Positions 6,806 through 13,210 of a DNA stretch of 13,210 bases are shown piece after piece. The stretch is taken from the NCBI GenBank assembly GCA_021845945.1, contig JAJZRD010000091.1, positions 1-13,210 of the forward strand, in the 5' to 3' direction. The stretch comes from Chloroflexota bacterium. GTDB lineage: Bacteria; Chloroflexota; UBA6077. Under the pieces are notes generated by a model. That model ran no database searches. It saw only the letters and a list, made by a program, of their open reading frames with translations, and was not told the origin of the DNA. The position numbers and the translations under genes were made by a program. How positions within the stretch are numbered: the first letter of the stretch is position 1; each line of letters starts with the position of its first letter.

Positions 6806-6865
6806 ATTACAGCCTTGCGGTTGCTGCCCCCGGACTCCGGCGAGCAGCTGAAGGAGCCATTCATC

Positions 6866-8128
6866 GTGTCTATCGAGGACCCATCCCACGCCATCGCGAA
6901 AGAGGCATTGTCCGGCTATCGTTGGGTCATGCTGGGGATAGCCTTCCTGGTTCAGACGAGCAACGCGCTGGCCACTCAGGCCGTGGCTCCCCTGGCGCCC
7001 CTCTTCCAACCCGAACTGGGGTTGAGCAAGTCGGAGGTGGGGCTGTTCTCCTCCATCATCTACGCGGGCTCGTGGGGGGTGCTGATCATCGCCGGGTCCC
7101 TCTGCGATCGCTTCGGCGTCCGAAGGCTGATCTCTCTGGCGCTGGTGGTCATCGGTCTGGTGATGCTGTCGATGTCGCGAGTGGGGTCGTTCCTGGCGGC
7201 GGCGACGGTGATGTTCGTCGCTGGGATCGGCGGGGGAGTCGTGATGCCGGGGTCGACCAAGATCATCATGGACTGGTTCCCGCCCCAGGCTAGGGCTACG
7301 GCCATGGGGCTCAAGCAGGCAGGGGTGCCCCTGGCCGGTATTCTCACTGCCGCGACCCTGCCGGTCATCGCTCTCGCCGTCGGATGGCGCTCCGCCATCT
7401 CAGTGGTGGGGTTCGTCATAATCGCCAGCGGACTCGCCGCGGGGATCCTGGCGCGAGATGTGGCGGCGCCCCCTCGGGCGGCGCGCAAGGGATCCCTTGG
7501 GGCGGGCCTCGGCGCTGTGATCCGAAACCGGGCTCTGTGGGCCGTCAGCGGCGTGTCGGTCTTCTACGTTACGGCGCAACTGGCTCTCGTCAGCTACCTG
7601 GCGCTCTATCTAAAGGAGGTGCTGCTGGTCCCCGTGGTGCCCGAGGAGCATACTCGCATCGTGGTGGCCGGAGGCTACCTGGCCCTTTGCCAGGCCGGTG
7701 GCGTCTTTGGCAGGGTCTTCTGGGGCGTGGTGAGCGATCGTCTGTTCAACGGGCGGCGGATGGTGGTGCTGGCCATCATCGGGGTGCTTTCAGCCCTGGT
7801 CTCCCTGATCGTGGCTCGTCTGGAGCCGGGCGTCTCCCTGGGGTGGCTGTCGCTCGTGCTGTTCGCCTACGGTGCCACGGCCATCGGCTGGAACGGTCTC
7901 TACCATGCGGCGATGGCCGAGGCTGCCGGCCGGCGGTTCGCCGCGACAGGCACCGGGATGGGCATGACCCTCAACCAGTTTGGGGTCATAGCGGGGCCGC
8001 CACTGTTCGGCTTCGTGGTGGACGTGAGCGGTTCCTATCAGATAGGGTGGACCCTGTTGGCCGGCTTCTGTGTCGCGGGTGTGCTTCTGTCGGTGTACAA
8101 TGCTCGGGGGGAGGGACAGATTGAGTAG
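6866..8128 (+). CDS. Major facilitator superfamily transporter
   Basis: An inner-membrane secondary transporter of 420 aa with about 12 hydrophobic helices, the normal MFS layout. The loop between helices 2 and 3 carries the family signature as SLCDRFGVRRLISL (78-91), and a related copy GVVSDRLFNGRRMVV (287-301) marks the second half. A charged central loop (about 196-222, ARDVAAPPRAARKGS) joins the two halves. Several glycine-rich helices, such as GIGGGVVMPGSTK (120-132), and the final TGTGMGMTLNQFGVIAGPPL (361-380) resemble organic-anion MFS permeases, but the substrate cannot be read. The frame is open from TTG 6815; GTG 6866 is chosen because AAGGAG (6851-6856) lies nine bases upstream and the promoter start falls at the earlier codon. 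Its end overlaps a small ORF, and an ABC ATPase gene follows. Confidence 0.9.
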   Translation: MSIEDPSHAIAKEALSGYRWVMLGIAFLVQTSNALATQAVAPLAPLFQPELGLSKSEVGLFSSIIYAGSWGVLIIAGSLCDRFGVRRLISLALVVIGLVMLSMSRVGSFLAAATVMFVAGIGGGVVMPGSTKIIMDWFPPQARATAMGLKQAGVPLAGILTAATLPVIALAVGWRSAISVVGFVIIASGLAAGILARDVAAPPRAARKGSLGAGLGAVIRNRALWAVSGVSVFYVTAQLALVSYLALYLKEVLLVPVVPEEHTRIVVAGGYLALCQAGGVFGRVFWGVVSDRLFNGRRMVVLAIIGVLSALVSLIVARLEPGVSLGWLSLVLFAYGATAIGWNGLYHAAMAEAAGRRFAATGTGMGMTLNQFGVIAGPPLFGFVVDVSGSYQIGWTLLAGFCVAGVLLSVYNARGEGQIE

Positions 8129-8240
8129 AGCGGCGGCCGGGGCAAAACGGGTAGCTTTCCTCCTGGGGCTGGTGCTGAAGGCCCTCTATCCTGCCGACAA
8201 TCATGCCTGGCCGGAAGACGATGGCCCGGAGGAGGAATAG
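8121..8240 (+). CDS. Possible 39-codon small protein gene between the MFS and ABC ATPase genes
   Basis: This frame starts with TTG at 8121, overlaps the last eight bases of the MFS gene, and ends with TAG at 8238-8240, three bases before the ATPase ATG. GGGAGGG (8109-8115) lies five bases before the TTG, a good ribosome binding site. The predicted product has a basic N-terminus (SRAAAGAKR), one short hydrophobic helix (VAFLLGLVLKALYP, 11-24) and an acidic tail (PEDDGPEEE). It fills the gap almost exactly, and about two thirds of its codons end in G or C. It could be a small membrane-associated protein, a coupling leader, or chance. I recognise no family. Confidence 0.4.
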   Translation: MSRAAAGAKRVAFLLGLVLKALYPADNHAWPEDDGPEEE

Positions 8241-8243
8241 GGG

Positions 8244-9380
8244 ATGAGCGTGTTCAGCCTCCCGGAGGGTGCTCAGGAGACGGGGAAGTCGGGTCCTGCG
8301 CCGCTGGTGCAGCTTCGAGAACTGGTGGTGCGACGGGCCGGCAAGGTGGTGCTGGAGATCCCCCATCTGGAGCTGTTGGAGGGGGAGGTTCTGGCGATCA
8401 TCGGCCCCAACGGAGCGGGAAAGAGCACTCTCCTCCACGTCCTGGCCCTGCTTCTCCCGGCAGCGGCGGGAGAGATGTGGTTCGCCGGCCACCGGGTGAC
8501 CAGGGGCGACGATCTGGTGAAGCTGCGGCGCAGGATGGCCGTGGTGTTCCAGGAGCCGCTGCTGCTGGATAGCTCGGTGAAGGGCAACGTGGCCTCAGGG
8601 CTTTGTCTGCGGGGGACCCCCCGGAGGGAGGCGGAGGAGCGGGCGCAACACTGGATGAAGCGATTCGGCCTGGAGGGACTGGCGGACCGCCCGGCCCGCC
8701 AGCTTTCGGGAGGCGAGGCCCAGCGGGTGAGCCTGGCTCGCGCCTTCGCCCTGCAGCCGGAGCTGCTGCTGCTGGACGAGCCCTTCTCGGCCCTGGATGC
8801 CCCTACACGGGCGTCGATCTTCGAGGATTTCGAGCGGGTGCTGCGGGAGAGCAGCATAACCACCCTGTTCGTGACCCACGACCGGACCGAGGCGATGCGG
8901 TTGGGAACCCGCATCGCGGTGATGATGGAGGGCTCGGTCGTTCAGGTGGGGGAGCCGGAGGAGGTCTTCTGCTTCCCCGTCGACGAGAAGGTCGCGGCCT
9001 TCGTAGGGGTGGAGAACCTCGTCCCAGGGCGGGTGGTGGAGCAGCGGGAAGGGCTGGCGGTGGTGGCCCTCAGGGATGCCGGCATCGAGGTAGTGAGCGA
9101 CGCCCCGTCGGGCCGGCAGGTGCTGGCCTGCCTCAGACCCGAGGATGTGGTCGTCGCCCCGGCGCCCGCGGGTCTGCCGGCCAGCAGCGCCCGCAACAAG
9201 CTGCGGGGCAGGATCACCCGCCTTACGCCCCTTGGCTCTCAGGTGAGGGTATCGCTGGATTGTGGCTTCCCCCTGGTGGCCCTGATCACCCGGCGCTCCG
9301 CGGAGGAGCTGGCGTTCCAGGAGGGGACGCAGGTGCTGGCCTCCTTCAAGGCCACCGCGGTACACCTCATAGAGCGGTAG
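8244..9380 (+). CDS. ABC transporter ATP-binding protein with TOBE domain, molybdate/tungstate type
   Basis: A 378-aa cytoplasmic ATPase subunit of an importer. It has Walker A GPNGAGKST (54-62), Q-loop VFQEP (101-105), signature LSGGEAQRVSLARA (154-167), Walker B LLLLDEPFSALD (174-185) and H-loop VTHD (210-213). The C-terminal part from about 255 holds a TOBE-like domain with ASSARNKLRGRITRLTPLGSQVRVSLDCG (313-341). The SARN.L.G.I pattern is typical of ModC/TupC-type molybdate or tungstate ATPases and of some other anion ATPases, so sulfate or spermidine-type use is less likely. GGAGGAGG (8228-8235) lies eight bases before the ATG. No permease or binding protein adjoins it: the upstream partner is an MFS gene, so it is an orphan here. 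Nearby moeA fits molybdenum or tungsten supply. Confidence 0.85.
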   Translation: MSVFSLPEGAQETGKSGPAPLVQLRELVVRRAGKVVLEIPHLELLEGEVLAIIGPNGAGKSTLLHVLALLLPAAAGEMWFAGHRVTRGDDLVKLRRRMAVVFQEPLLLDSSVKGNVASGLCLRGTPRREAEERAQHWMKRFGLEGLADRPARQLSGGEAQRVSLARAFALQPELLLLDEPFSALDAPTRASIFEDFERVLRESSITTLFVTHDRTEAMRLGTRIAVMMEGSVVQVGEPEEVFCFPVDEKVAAFVGVENLVPGRVVEQREGLAVVALRDAGIEVVSDAPSGRQVLACLRPEDVVVAPAPAGLPASSARNKLRGRITRLTPLGSQVRVSLDCGFPLVALITRRSAEELAFQEGTQVLASFKATAVHLIER

Positions 9381-9454
9381 AGCCAGTTATCCTACGATCC
9401 CTCCGGATCAGCTGCTCTTCGGCCTCGACGGGTACCAGTCTCATTGCCGGTGTC

Positions 9455-10012
9455 CTAGCCCTTCTCGGTGAGGGCGTGGAGCATCTCCACCTGCTGCTGC
9501 AGCATCGCTATCTGTTGCTGCTGCATCTCCACCAACTCTGCCCACTGGGTCTCGCGAAGGGCGTCCAGCTTCTCGTGGAGTCGCTCGATCTCCATCTCCG
9601 CCTTCAGGTTCACCTCGTAGTCGTGCTCCGCCCTGATCCTGTCCTTGGACTCCTGTCGGTTCTGGCTCATCATGATGACGGGCGCCTGGAGGCCGGCCAC
9701 CAGCGAGAGCACCAGGTTGAGCAGGATGAAGGGATATGGATCCCAGGGCTGAGTGAGCAGCAGGAAGCTGTTGACGCCGATCCAGACCGCGATCAGCCCC
9801 AAGAAGGTGAGGATGAAGGACCAGCTTCCCGCCACGTCGGCCAATCCGTCGGCCAGCCTTTGGCCGAGGGTAAGCTGCTCCTCGTGGAGGGCGTTGACGT
9901 TCTGGCTGATCCGCTCACCCTTTCGGATCTTCTCCAGCAGCCTCCTCTCCAGTTCTGACAGCTGATGCCTCTCGGTGCTCAGGGCTTCGTGCAACTCCAA
10001 ACCCTTGGTCAT
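9455..10012 (-). CDS. DUF1003 family membrane protein
   Basis: A 185-aa inner-membrane protein of unknown function. Two helices are clear: GSWSFILTFLGLIAVWIGVN (62-81) and PFILLNLVLSLVAGLQAPVI (94-113), joined by the family's WDPYPFILLNL. After them comes MMSQNRQESKDRIRAEHDYEVN (114-135), the DUF1003 hallmark, then a long glutamine-rich coiled coil (about 136-183, with QQQQIAMLQQQVEML). The N-terminal 55 residues are also helical and charged. The frame reaches an ATG at 10048, but ATG 10012 is preferred because GGAGG lies five bases before it on the minus strand (10022-10018). It converges with the ABC ATPase gene and is separated from tctBA by an intrinsic terminator, so it is its own unit. 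Confidence 0.88.
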   Translation of the reverse strand: MTKGLELHEALSTERHQLSELERRLLEKIRKGERISQNVNALHEEQLTLGQRLADGLADVAGSWSFILTFLGLIAVWIGVNSFLLLTQPWDPYPFILLNLVLSLVAGLQAPVIMMSQNRQESKDRIRAEHDYEVNLKAEMEIERLHEKLDALRETQWAELVEMQQQQIAMLQQQVEMLHALTEKG

Positions 10013-10096
10013 CGGTTCCTCCCGAGTGTTGAATCGCCGCAAACCCACATCCCCGAATGATAACTCTTCCCGGTTGCGAGCACTATGCCTGCCGGC

Positions 10097-10135
10097 CCGA
10101 AAAGAGGCCGGCCTGGAGAAGACTCCAGGCCGGCC
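10097..10135 (-). terminator. Intrinsic terminator of the tctBA operon
   Basis: On the minus strand a perfect 13-bp stem, GGCCGGCCTGGAG (10135-10123) with CTCCAGGCCGGCC (10118-10106), closes a TCTT loop and is followed at once by TCTTTTCGG (10105-10097). It begins 27 bases after the tctA stop codon. A third GGCCGGC copy (10097-10091) after the T-run could form an alternative pairing, though only in read-through RNA. The plus strand has no T-run here, so it acts on minus transcripts. Confidence 0.88.
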
Positions 10136-10162
10136 AAAGGAAAGCCCGAGAGGGTACAGCTC

Positions 10163-11659
10163 TTACAGCTGGGTGTCGCCGCCTCGGAGTTGAGAGACCA
10201 CCCGGAAGGTGGCGCTCAGGACGAAGAGGGCAGCGATCGCCAGCAGCCCCAGGGAGATGGGGCGGGTGAAGAAGATGGTGAAGTCGCCCCGTGAGATCTC
10301 CAGCGACTGCCGGAGGCCCCGCTCCATCAACGGTCCCAGGATCAGGGTGAGTGCCACGGGGGCCAGCGGGAAGTCCAGCTTCTTGAAGAGGTAGCCGATC
10401 ACGCCGAAGGCGATCATCGACCCCACGTCGAAGACGCTGCTGTTGATGCTGTAGGACCCCAGGACGCAGAAGCCCAGGATCAGGGAGAACAGGATGGAGT
10501 ATGGGATCTTCAGTATGGCCACCCACACCGGGATGAGGGGCAGGTTCAGGATCACCAGGATGGCGTTGCCCACGTAGAGGCTGGCGATGACGGCCCAGAC
10601 GAAGTCGGCGTGCTCCTTGAAGAGGAAGGGGCCCGGGATCAGGCCGTTCATCATGAAGGCGCCCATCAGGATGGCGATGGTGGGGGAGCCCGGGATGCCC
10701 AGGGTGAAGAGGGGGATCAGGGCGGCGTTGGCGTAGGCGTTGTTGGCCGTCTCAGGTCCCGCGACCCCCTGGATGACGCCGGTGCCGAACTTCTCGGGGT
10801 GCTTGGAGACCTTCTTCTCGGCGACGTAGGAGATGAAGGTGGGGACGACGGCCCCGACGCCGGGTATGAGTCCCAAGAAGAAGCCTATCCCTGTGCCGCG
10901 GAGGATGGCTCCTGCCGAGTCCTTGAGGTCCTGCCTGGTAGGGATGAGGGTGCTCATCTTGGTGTCGAAGACGCCGCGGACCTCGCTCTCGGCGTTCAGC
11001 AGGATCTCGCTGATGCCGAAGATGCCCATGACCACCGGGACGAAGTCGAAGCCGTCCAGCAGTTCGGTGATGCCGAAGCTGAAGCGAGGGGCGCCCATGA
11101 CCGGGTCGATCCCCACCATGGCGATCAGCAGCCCGAATATGGCGGACATGAGGGCGCGGGTCATGGACTTGGCGGCGAGGCCGGTGACCAGGGAGAGACC
11201 CAGCACCATCAGGGCGAAGAACTCGGGGGGGCCGAACTTCAGTGCCAGGGAGGTCAGAGGCAGGGCCAGCAGCACCAGCCCCATGGTGGCGATGGAGCCA
11301 CCGATGAAGGAGCCGATGGCGGCGATGGAGAGGGCGGCCCCTGCCCTGCCCCTCTTGGCCATCTCGTAGCCCTCCAGGCAGGTGATGGCCGATGCGGCCT
11401 CGCCTGGGGTGTTGATCAGGACGGAGGTGATGGTCCCGCCATACATGGCGCCGTAGAAGATGGCGGAGAGCATGATGATGGCGGGGGTAGGATCAAGGAC
11501 GAAGGTGATGGGGATCAAGATGGCGGTGCCGGCCGCGGGGCCAACACCGGGCAGGACGCCGATCACGGTCCCGAGGATGCAGCCCATGACGGCGAACAGC
11601 AGGTTGGTAGGCTGCAGGGCGATGGTGAAGCCGTGGGCGAGCAGTTGGAGACTTTCCAC
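10163..11659 (-). CDS. tctA: Tripartite tricarboxylate transporter, large membrane subunit TctA
   Basis: The 498-aa TctA protein is the main channel subunit of a TTT importer, which brings in citrate or other carboxylates with cations through the inner membrane together with TctB and a periplasmic TctC. Family signatures are [18 protein letters not shown] near residues 35-55, the [42 protein letters not shown] block around 70-110, and the repeated second-half form [21 protein letters not shown] and [19 protein letters not shown]. About 11-12 hydrophobic helices are visible. A TTG at 11662 begins the open frame, but it is only two bases from the AGGAGG ribosome binding site (11670-11665), so GTG 11659 at five bases is preferred. 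tctB lies nine bases upstream; its stop codon is inside this ribosome binding site, which suggests coupling. Confidence 0.94.
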   Translation of the reverse strand: MESLQLLAHGFTIALQPTNLLFAVMGCILGTVIGVLPGVGPAAGTAILIPITFVLDPTPAIIMLSAIFYGAMYGGTITSVLINTPGEAASAITCLEGYEMAKRGRAGAALSIAAIGSFIGGSIATMGLVLLALPLTSLALKFGPPEFFALMVLGLSLVTGLAAKSMTRALMSAIFGLLIAMVGIDPVMGAPRFSFGITELLDGFDFVPVVMGIFGISEILLNAESEVRGVFDTKMSTLIPTRQDLKDSAGAILRGTGIGFFLGLIPGVGAVVPTFISYVAEKKVSKHPEKFGTGVIQGVAGPETANNAYANAALIPLFTLGIPGSPTIAILMGAFMMNGLIPGPFLFKEHADFVWAVIASLYVGNAILVILNLPLIPVWVAILKIPYSILFSLILGFCVLGSYSINSSVFDVGSMIAFGVIGYLFKKLDFPLAPVALTLILGPLMERGLRQSLEISRGDFTIFFTRPISLGLLAIAALFVLSATFRVVSQLRGGDTQL

Positions 11660-11668
11660 CAAATCCTC

Positions 11669-12127
11669 CTATATGCCGAAGATCCCGATGGGGAGCGGGA
11701 CCTTGAGATACTCGACGAACACCTGATAGACGCCCCAACTGCCGCCTAGAGCGACGGCGATGGTGATCAGGATGTTCTGCCGGCCCAGGGCGAAGAGCAG
11801 GAAGAGGTAGAAAAGCAGCATCATCAGCCGGAAGCCGACCACGTCCATGAACAGCACGCTGGCAACCAGGGCGAGGAGGATGGCGCCCGCTCGCAGGTAG
11901 CCCTTGGCGTTGGCGAAGAAGTCCGCCGGCATCGGGTCCTGGGGCTTGAAGGTGGCCTGGTACAGCATGACGGCCGCTAGGGCGCCGAGGAAGACGGAGA
12001 GCCAGAAGGGGAAGAAGCCGGGACCGGGTCCCAGGGAGGTGTAGAACTTGAGGTCCAGGGACTCCCTGGCGATGAAGGCCGAGAACAGGATGAACACGAT
12101 GCCGGTGACCTGGTAGGGACGCTTCAT
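11669..12127 (-). CDS. tctB: Tripartite tricarboxylate transporter, small membrane subunit TctB
   Basis: A 152-aa inner-membrane partner of TctA. It has four hydrophobic segments at about 8-20, 41-56, 79-95 and 100-138. The conserved SLGPGPGFFPFWLS (31-44) between the first two segments is typical of TctB. ATG 12127 is chosen because AGGTGGAG stands just before it on the minus strand; the open frame extends to a TTG at 12145 that has no ribosome binding site. TctB is the first gene of the tctBA unit. The usual tctC gene for the periplasmic binding protein does not precede it: signal peptidase I is the next gene upstream on the same strand. A probable promoter and an array of 11-bp repeats lie 100-175 bases upstream. 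Confidence 0.88.
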   Translation of the reverse strand: MKRPYQVTGIVFILFSAFIARESLDLKFYTSLGPGPGFFPFWLSVFLGALAAVMLYQATFKPQDPMPADFFANAKGYLRAGAILLALVASVLFMDVVGFRLMMLLFYLFLLFALGRQNILITIAVALGGSWGVYQVFVEYLKVPLPIGIFGI

Positions 12128-12235
12128 ACTCCACCTGATGTGCAAGGATAGGTGCGACGCCGCAACCGAGTCTGCGTGAGGTCGGAGGAGGCATACCTCT
12201 AGAGACTGTCCGGGGGGCGAGGGGCGATAGGAGCC

Positions 12236-12241
12236 ATAATA
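12236..12241 (-). promoter_or_regulatory. Probable -10 box of the tctBA promoter
   Basis: TATTAT on the minus strand (five of six consensus matches) sits in an AT-rich patch unlike its surroundings. The 17-bp-spaced -35 position (12264-12259) is poor and overlaps the first heptamer of the repeat array, as in activator-dependent promoters. Transcription would start near 12229, leaving about 100 bases of leader before tctB. Confidence 0.4.
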
Positions 12242-12262
12242 TCTTCAGCCAACCCTCAGAAT

Positions 12263-12302
12263 GCTGAAGTAGAGCTGAAGGAAAGCTGAGGATTAGCTGA
12301 AT
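12263..12302. promoter_or_regulatory. Four 7-bp direct repeats at 11-bp spacing, probable OmpR/PhoB-type operator
   Basis: GCTGAAG (12263), GCTGAAG (12274), GCTGAGG (12285) and GCTGAAT (12296) start exactly 11 bases apart, each of the last three preceded by A. Seven-base repeats on an 11-base pitch are how OmpR/PhoB-family winged-helix response regulators bind head to tail, as in pho boxes. The array lies upstream of tctB on the minus strand and abuts the presumed -35. A reversed copy CTTCAGC (12243-12249) also forms a 7-bp inverted repeat with 12263-12269. TctD, which controls tct genes in Salmonella, is an OmpR-family regulator; a link here is inference. Confidence 0.6.
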
Positions 12303-12343
12303 CCCCCGGCGTCAGGGACGGCGCCGGCTCCGACAGGTGGATG

Positions 12344-13060
12344 TCAGTCCTTCGCGTGGAGGGGGTTGGCCAGCACTCCCCATTGCTCGGGGGGCCAGTA
12401 GCGGACCCAGGCCTTGCCTATCACGTTGGCCTCGGGCACAAACCCCCAGAGATGGGAATCGCTGCTGACGGGGCGGTTATCCCCCAGGACGAAGAAGCTG
12501 CCGGGAGGCACCTGTTGAGGGGAAAGGCTGTAGGAGGGAACGGCCCGGACGTACTCCTCCTCGAGAGGGGTGCCGTTGACGTAGACGCGGCCCCGATCGA
12601 TCACCACCTGGTCGCCGGGCAGGGCTATCACTCTCTTGACCAGGTCGACGTAGGGAGGGATCGGCTCCCGGAAGACGATGATGTCCCCCCGCTGCGGACC
12701 GCCGAAGGGGTAGGCTCGCTGTCCATCCCCCTGGAATAGACCTGCCCCGCGGACCATCTGAAGGGGAGGGCCCTCCAGACGCAGGTATGTCATCTTGTTG
12801 ACCAGCAGGTACTGGCCGCTCCTGAGGGTGGGCTGCATGCTGGGTCCGTCGATCTGGAAGTTCTGGACGACGGACCGCACTGCGGCGAAGAGGATCACGG
12901 TGAGCAGCACCGTCTGGAGAAACTCGAGTAGCCAGCCCTTGACCACCGAGCGTCCTCGAGGTAGATCGGCCTGCGCGATCCTGTTCTCCAGCTCGGGTTT
13001 TCCTGCGACCTCCCCCTCGGGCCACATCGGGGTGGAGGCAGTCTCGCCGGGCAGCTCCAT
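12344..13060 (-). CDS. lepB: Signal peptidase I
   Basis: Membrane-anchored serine protease that removes signal peptides from exported proteins; 238 aa. A hydrophilic N-terminus of about 40 residues leads to one membrane helix WLLEFLQTVLLTVILFAAV (43-61), and the rest lies outside the membrane. Catalytic motifs are GPSMQPTL (72-79) with nucleophile Ser74, DLVKRVIALPGD (139-150) with general base Lys142, and VLGDNRPVSSDSHLWG (191-206). The single N-terminal helix and compact catalytic domain match the Gram-positive or cyanobacterial type rather than the two-helix E. coli form. ATG 13060 has GAGG five bases upstream on the minus strand. A TATAAT box lies 70 bases upstream. The N-terminal 30 residues are acidic and rich in P/E, longer than in many relatives. 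No T-run terminator follows. Confidence 0.95.
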   Translation of the reverse strand: MELPGETASTPMWPEGEVAGKPELENRIAQADLPRGRSVVKGWLLEFLQTVLLTVILFAAVRSVVQNFQIDGPSMQPTLRSGQYLLVNKMTYLRLEGPPLQMVRGAGLFQGDGQRAYPFGGPQRGDIIVFREPIPPYVDLVKRVIALPGDQVVIDRGRVYVNGTPLEEEYVRAVPSYSLSPQQVPPGSFFVLGDNRPVSSDSHLWGFVPEANVIGKAWVRYWPPEQWGVLANPLHAKD

Positions 13061-13089
13061 CAGAGCCTCGTTTCTGCTGGAAGCGGTAC

Positions 13090-13109
13090 GACCTGTTGCG
13101 GCACAGGTC
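13090..13109. repeat. 7-bp inverted repeat in the lepB leader
   Basis: GACCTGT (13090-13096) and ACAGGTC (13103-13109) pair perfectly around a six-base loop. On the minus strand the hairpin falls in the leader RNA between the -10 box and the ribosome binding site of lepB, about 20 bases before GAGG. It may be an operator or an RNA stem. Confidence 0.4.
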
Positions 13110-13129
13110 TAGGGGATTCTCGTGCAGAG

Positions 13130-13135
13130 ATTATA
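13130..13135 (-). promoter_or_regulatory. Probable -10 box of lepB
   Basis: A perfect TATAAT on the minus strand lies 70 bases before the lepB ATG. The 17-bp -35 position reads CGCCTG and is poor; TGGACA is present but only 13 bases away. A promoter is likely from the -10 match and position, though lepB could also be read from an upstream gene beyond the window. Confidence 0.45.
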
Positions 13136-13210
13136 GACGAAAGTTGACTGTCCAGGCGAGCAGGTCGGTGGAAGGGTAGCGTCAATCGCTGCTTGTTGCC
13201 GAATAGCGGA

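Larger units (their letters stand above)
6443..6865. other. Gene-free divergent regulatory stretch between the NIPSNAP and MFS genes
   Basis: I find no credible gene in these 423 bases. They hold a probable NIPSNAP promoter (6481-6510, minus), a 20-bp perfect palindrome (6736-6755), a short CCACC/GGTGG hairpin (6536-6540, 6546-6550), and a probable MFS promoter (6777-6805, plus). The middle part (about 6510-6730) shows nothing else that I can name. It is long for a simple divergent promoter and could hide an operator or a decayed gene. Confidence 0.55.

Noticed and set aside
9396..9409. GATCC-CTCC-GGATC hairpin between the convergent ABC ATPase and DUF1003 genes
   Set aside because: A five-base stem without a T-run is expected often by chance in this composition.
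10610..11749. Long plus-strand open frame inside tctA and tctB
   Set aside because: The product is a low-complexity run of G, D, E and Q that mirrors the membrane codons of TctA/TctB on the other strand; tctA and tctB are unmistakable.
12306..12327. CCGGCG/CGCCGG stem after lepB as a terminator
   Set aside because: The short stem is not followed by a T-run on the minus strand, so the evidence for termination is too weak to list as a feature.

Overview
The window is GC-rich bacterial DNA with dense, compact genes and strong purine-rich ribosome binding sites. TTG or GTG starts are likely for several genes. The gene content (acetyl-CoA synthetase, class II aldolase, acetamidase/formamidase, a TrmO-FmdE fusion, MoeA, TctAB), together with intergenic inverted repeats of a kind I associate with Chloroflexota, suggests a member of Chloroflexota or a similar high-GC environmental lineage. 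This is a soft inference: there is no rRNA or other phylogenetic marker here.

Layout, left to right. Positions 1-582 (+) hold the 3' end of an AMP-forming acetyl-CoA synthetase. A 373-bp gene-free stretch follows, carrying a MITE-like set of inverted repeats and a TATAAT box. Next is a class II aldolase/epimerase-like gene (+), a second inverted-repeat element, and a protein that looks like a degenerate DHH-family phosphoesterase (+). Three closely spaced plus-strand genes follow: an acetamidase/formamidase, a TrmO-FmdE fusion with an unusual Cys-rich C-terminus, and moeA. A NIPSNAP-family gene (-) converges on moeA with two bases between the stop codons. After a 423-bp regulatory stretch come an MFS transporter (+), a possible 39-codon gene overlapping its end, and an ABC ATPase with a TOBE domain of the molybdate/tungstate type (+). 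The right part is all minus strand: a DUF1003 membrane protein, tctA, tctB, and signal peptidase I (lepB) at the right edge.

How it may work together. The centre of the window has a molybdenum/tungsten theme: MoeA inserts the metal into molybdopterin, the FmdE-like domain belongs to a family first seen with the molybdenum/tungsten enzyme formylmethanofuran dehydrogenase, and the ABC ATPase resembles oxyanion importers. Formamidase yields formate, which Mo/W enzymes often oxidise. A functional link is inference from adjacency. On the right, tctBA form an operon for a tripartite tricarboxylate-type transporter without its binding protein TctC. It ends in a clear intrinsic terminator. Upstream of it lie four GCTGA-type heptamers at exact 11-bp spacing, the arrangement recognised by OmpR/PhoB-type response regulators. 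This is notable because the classic tct system is controlled by such a regulator (TctD).

The observations most worth following are the TrmO-FmdE fusion, the 11-bp repeat operator, the motif-poor DHH-like protein, and the 39-codon ORF.
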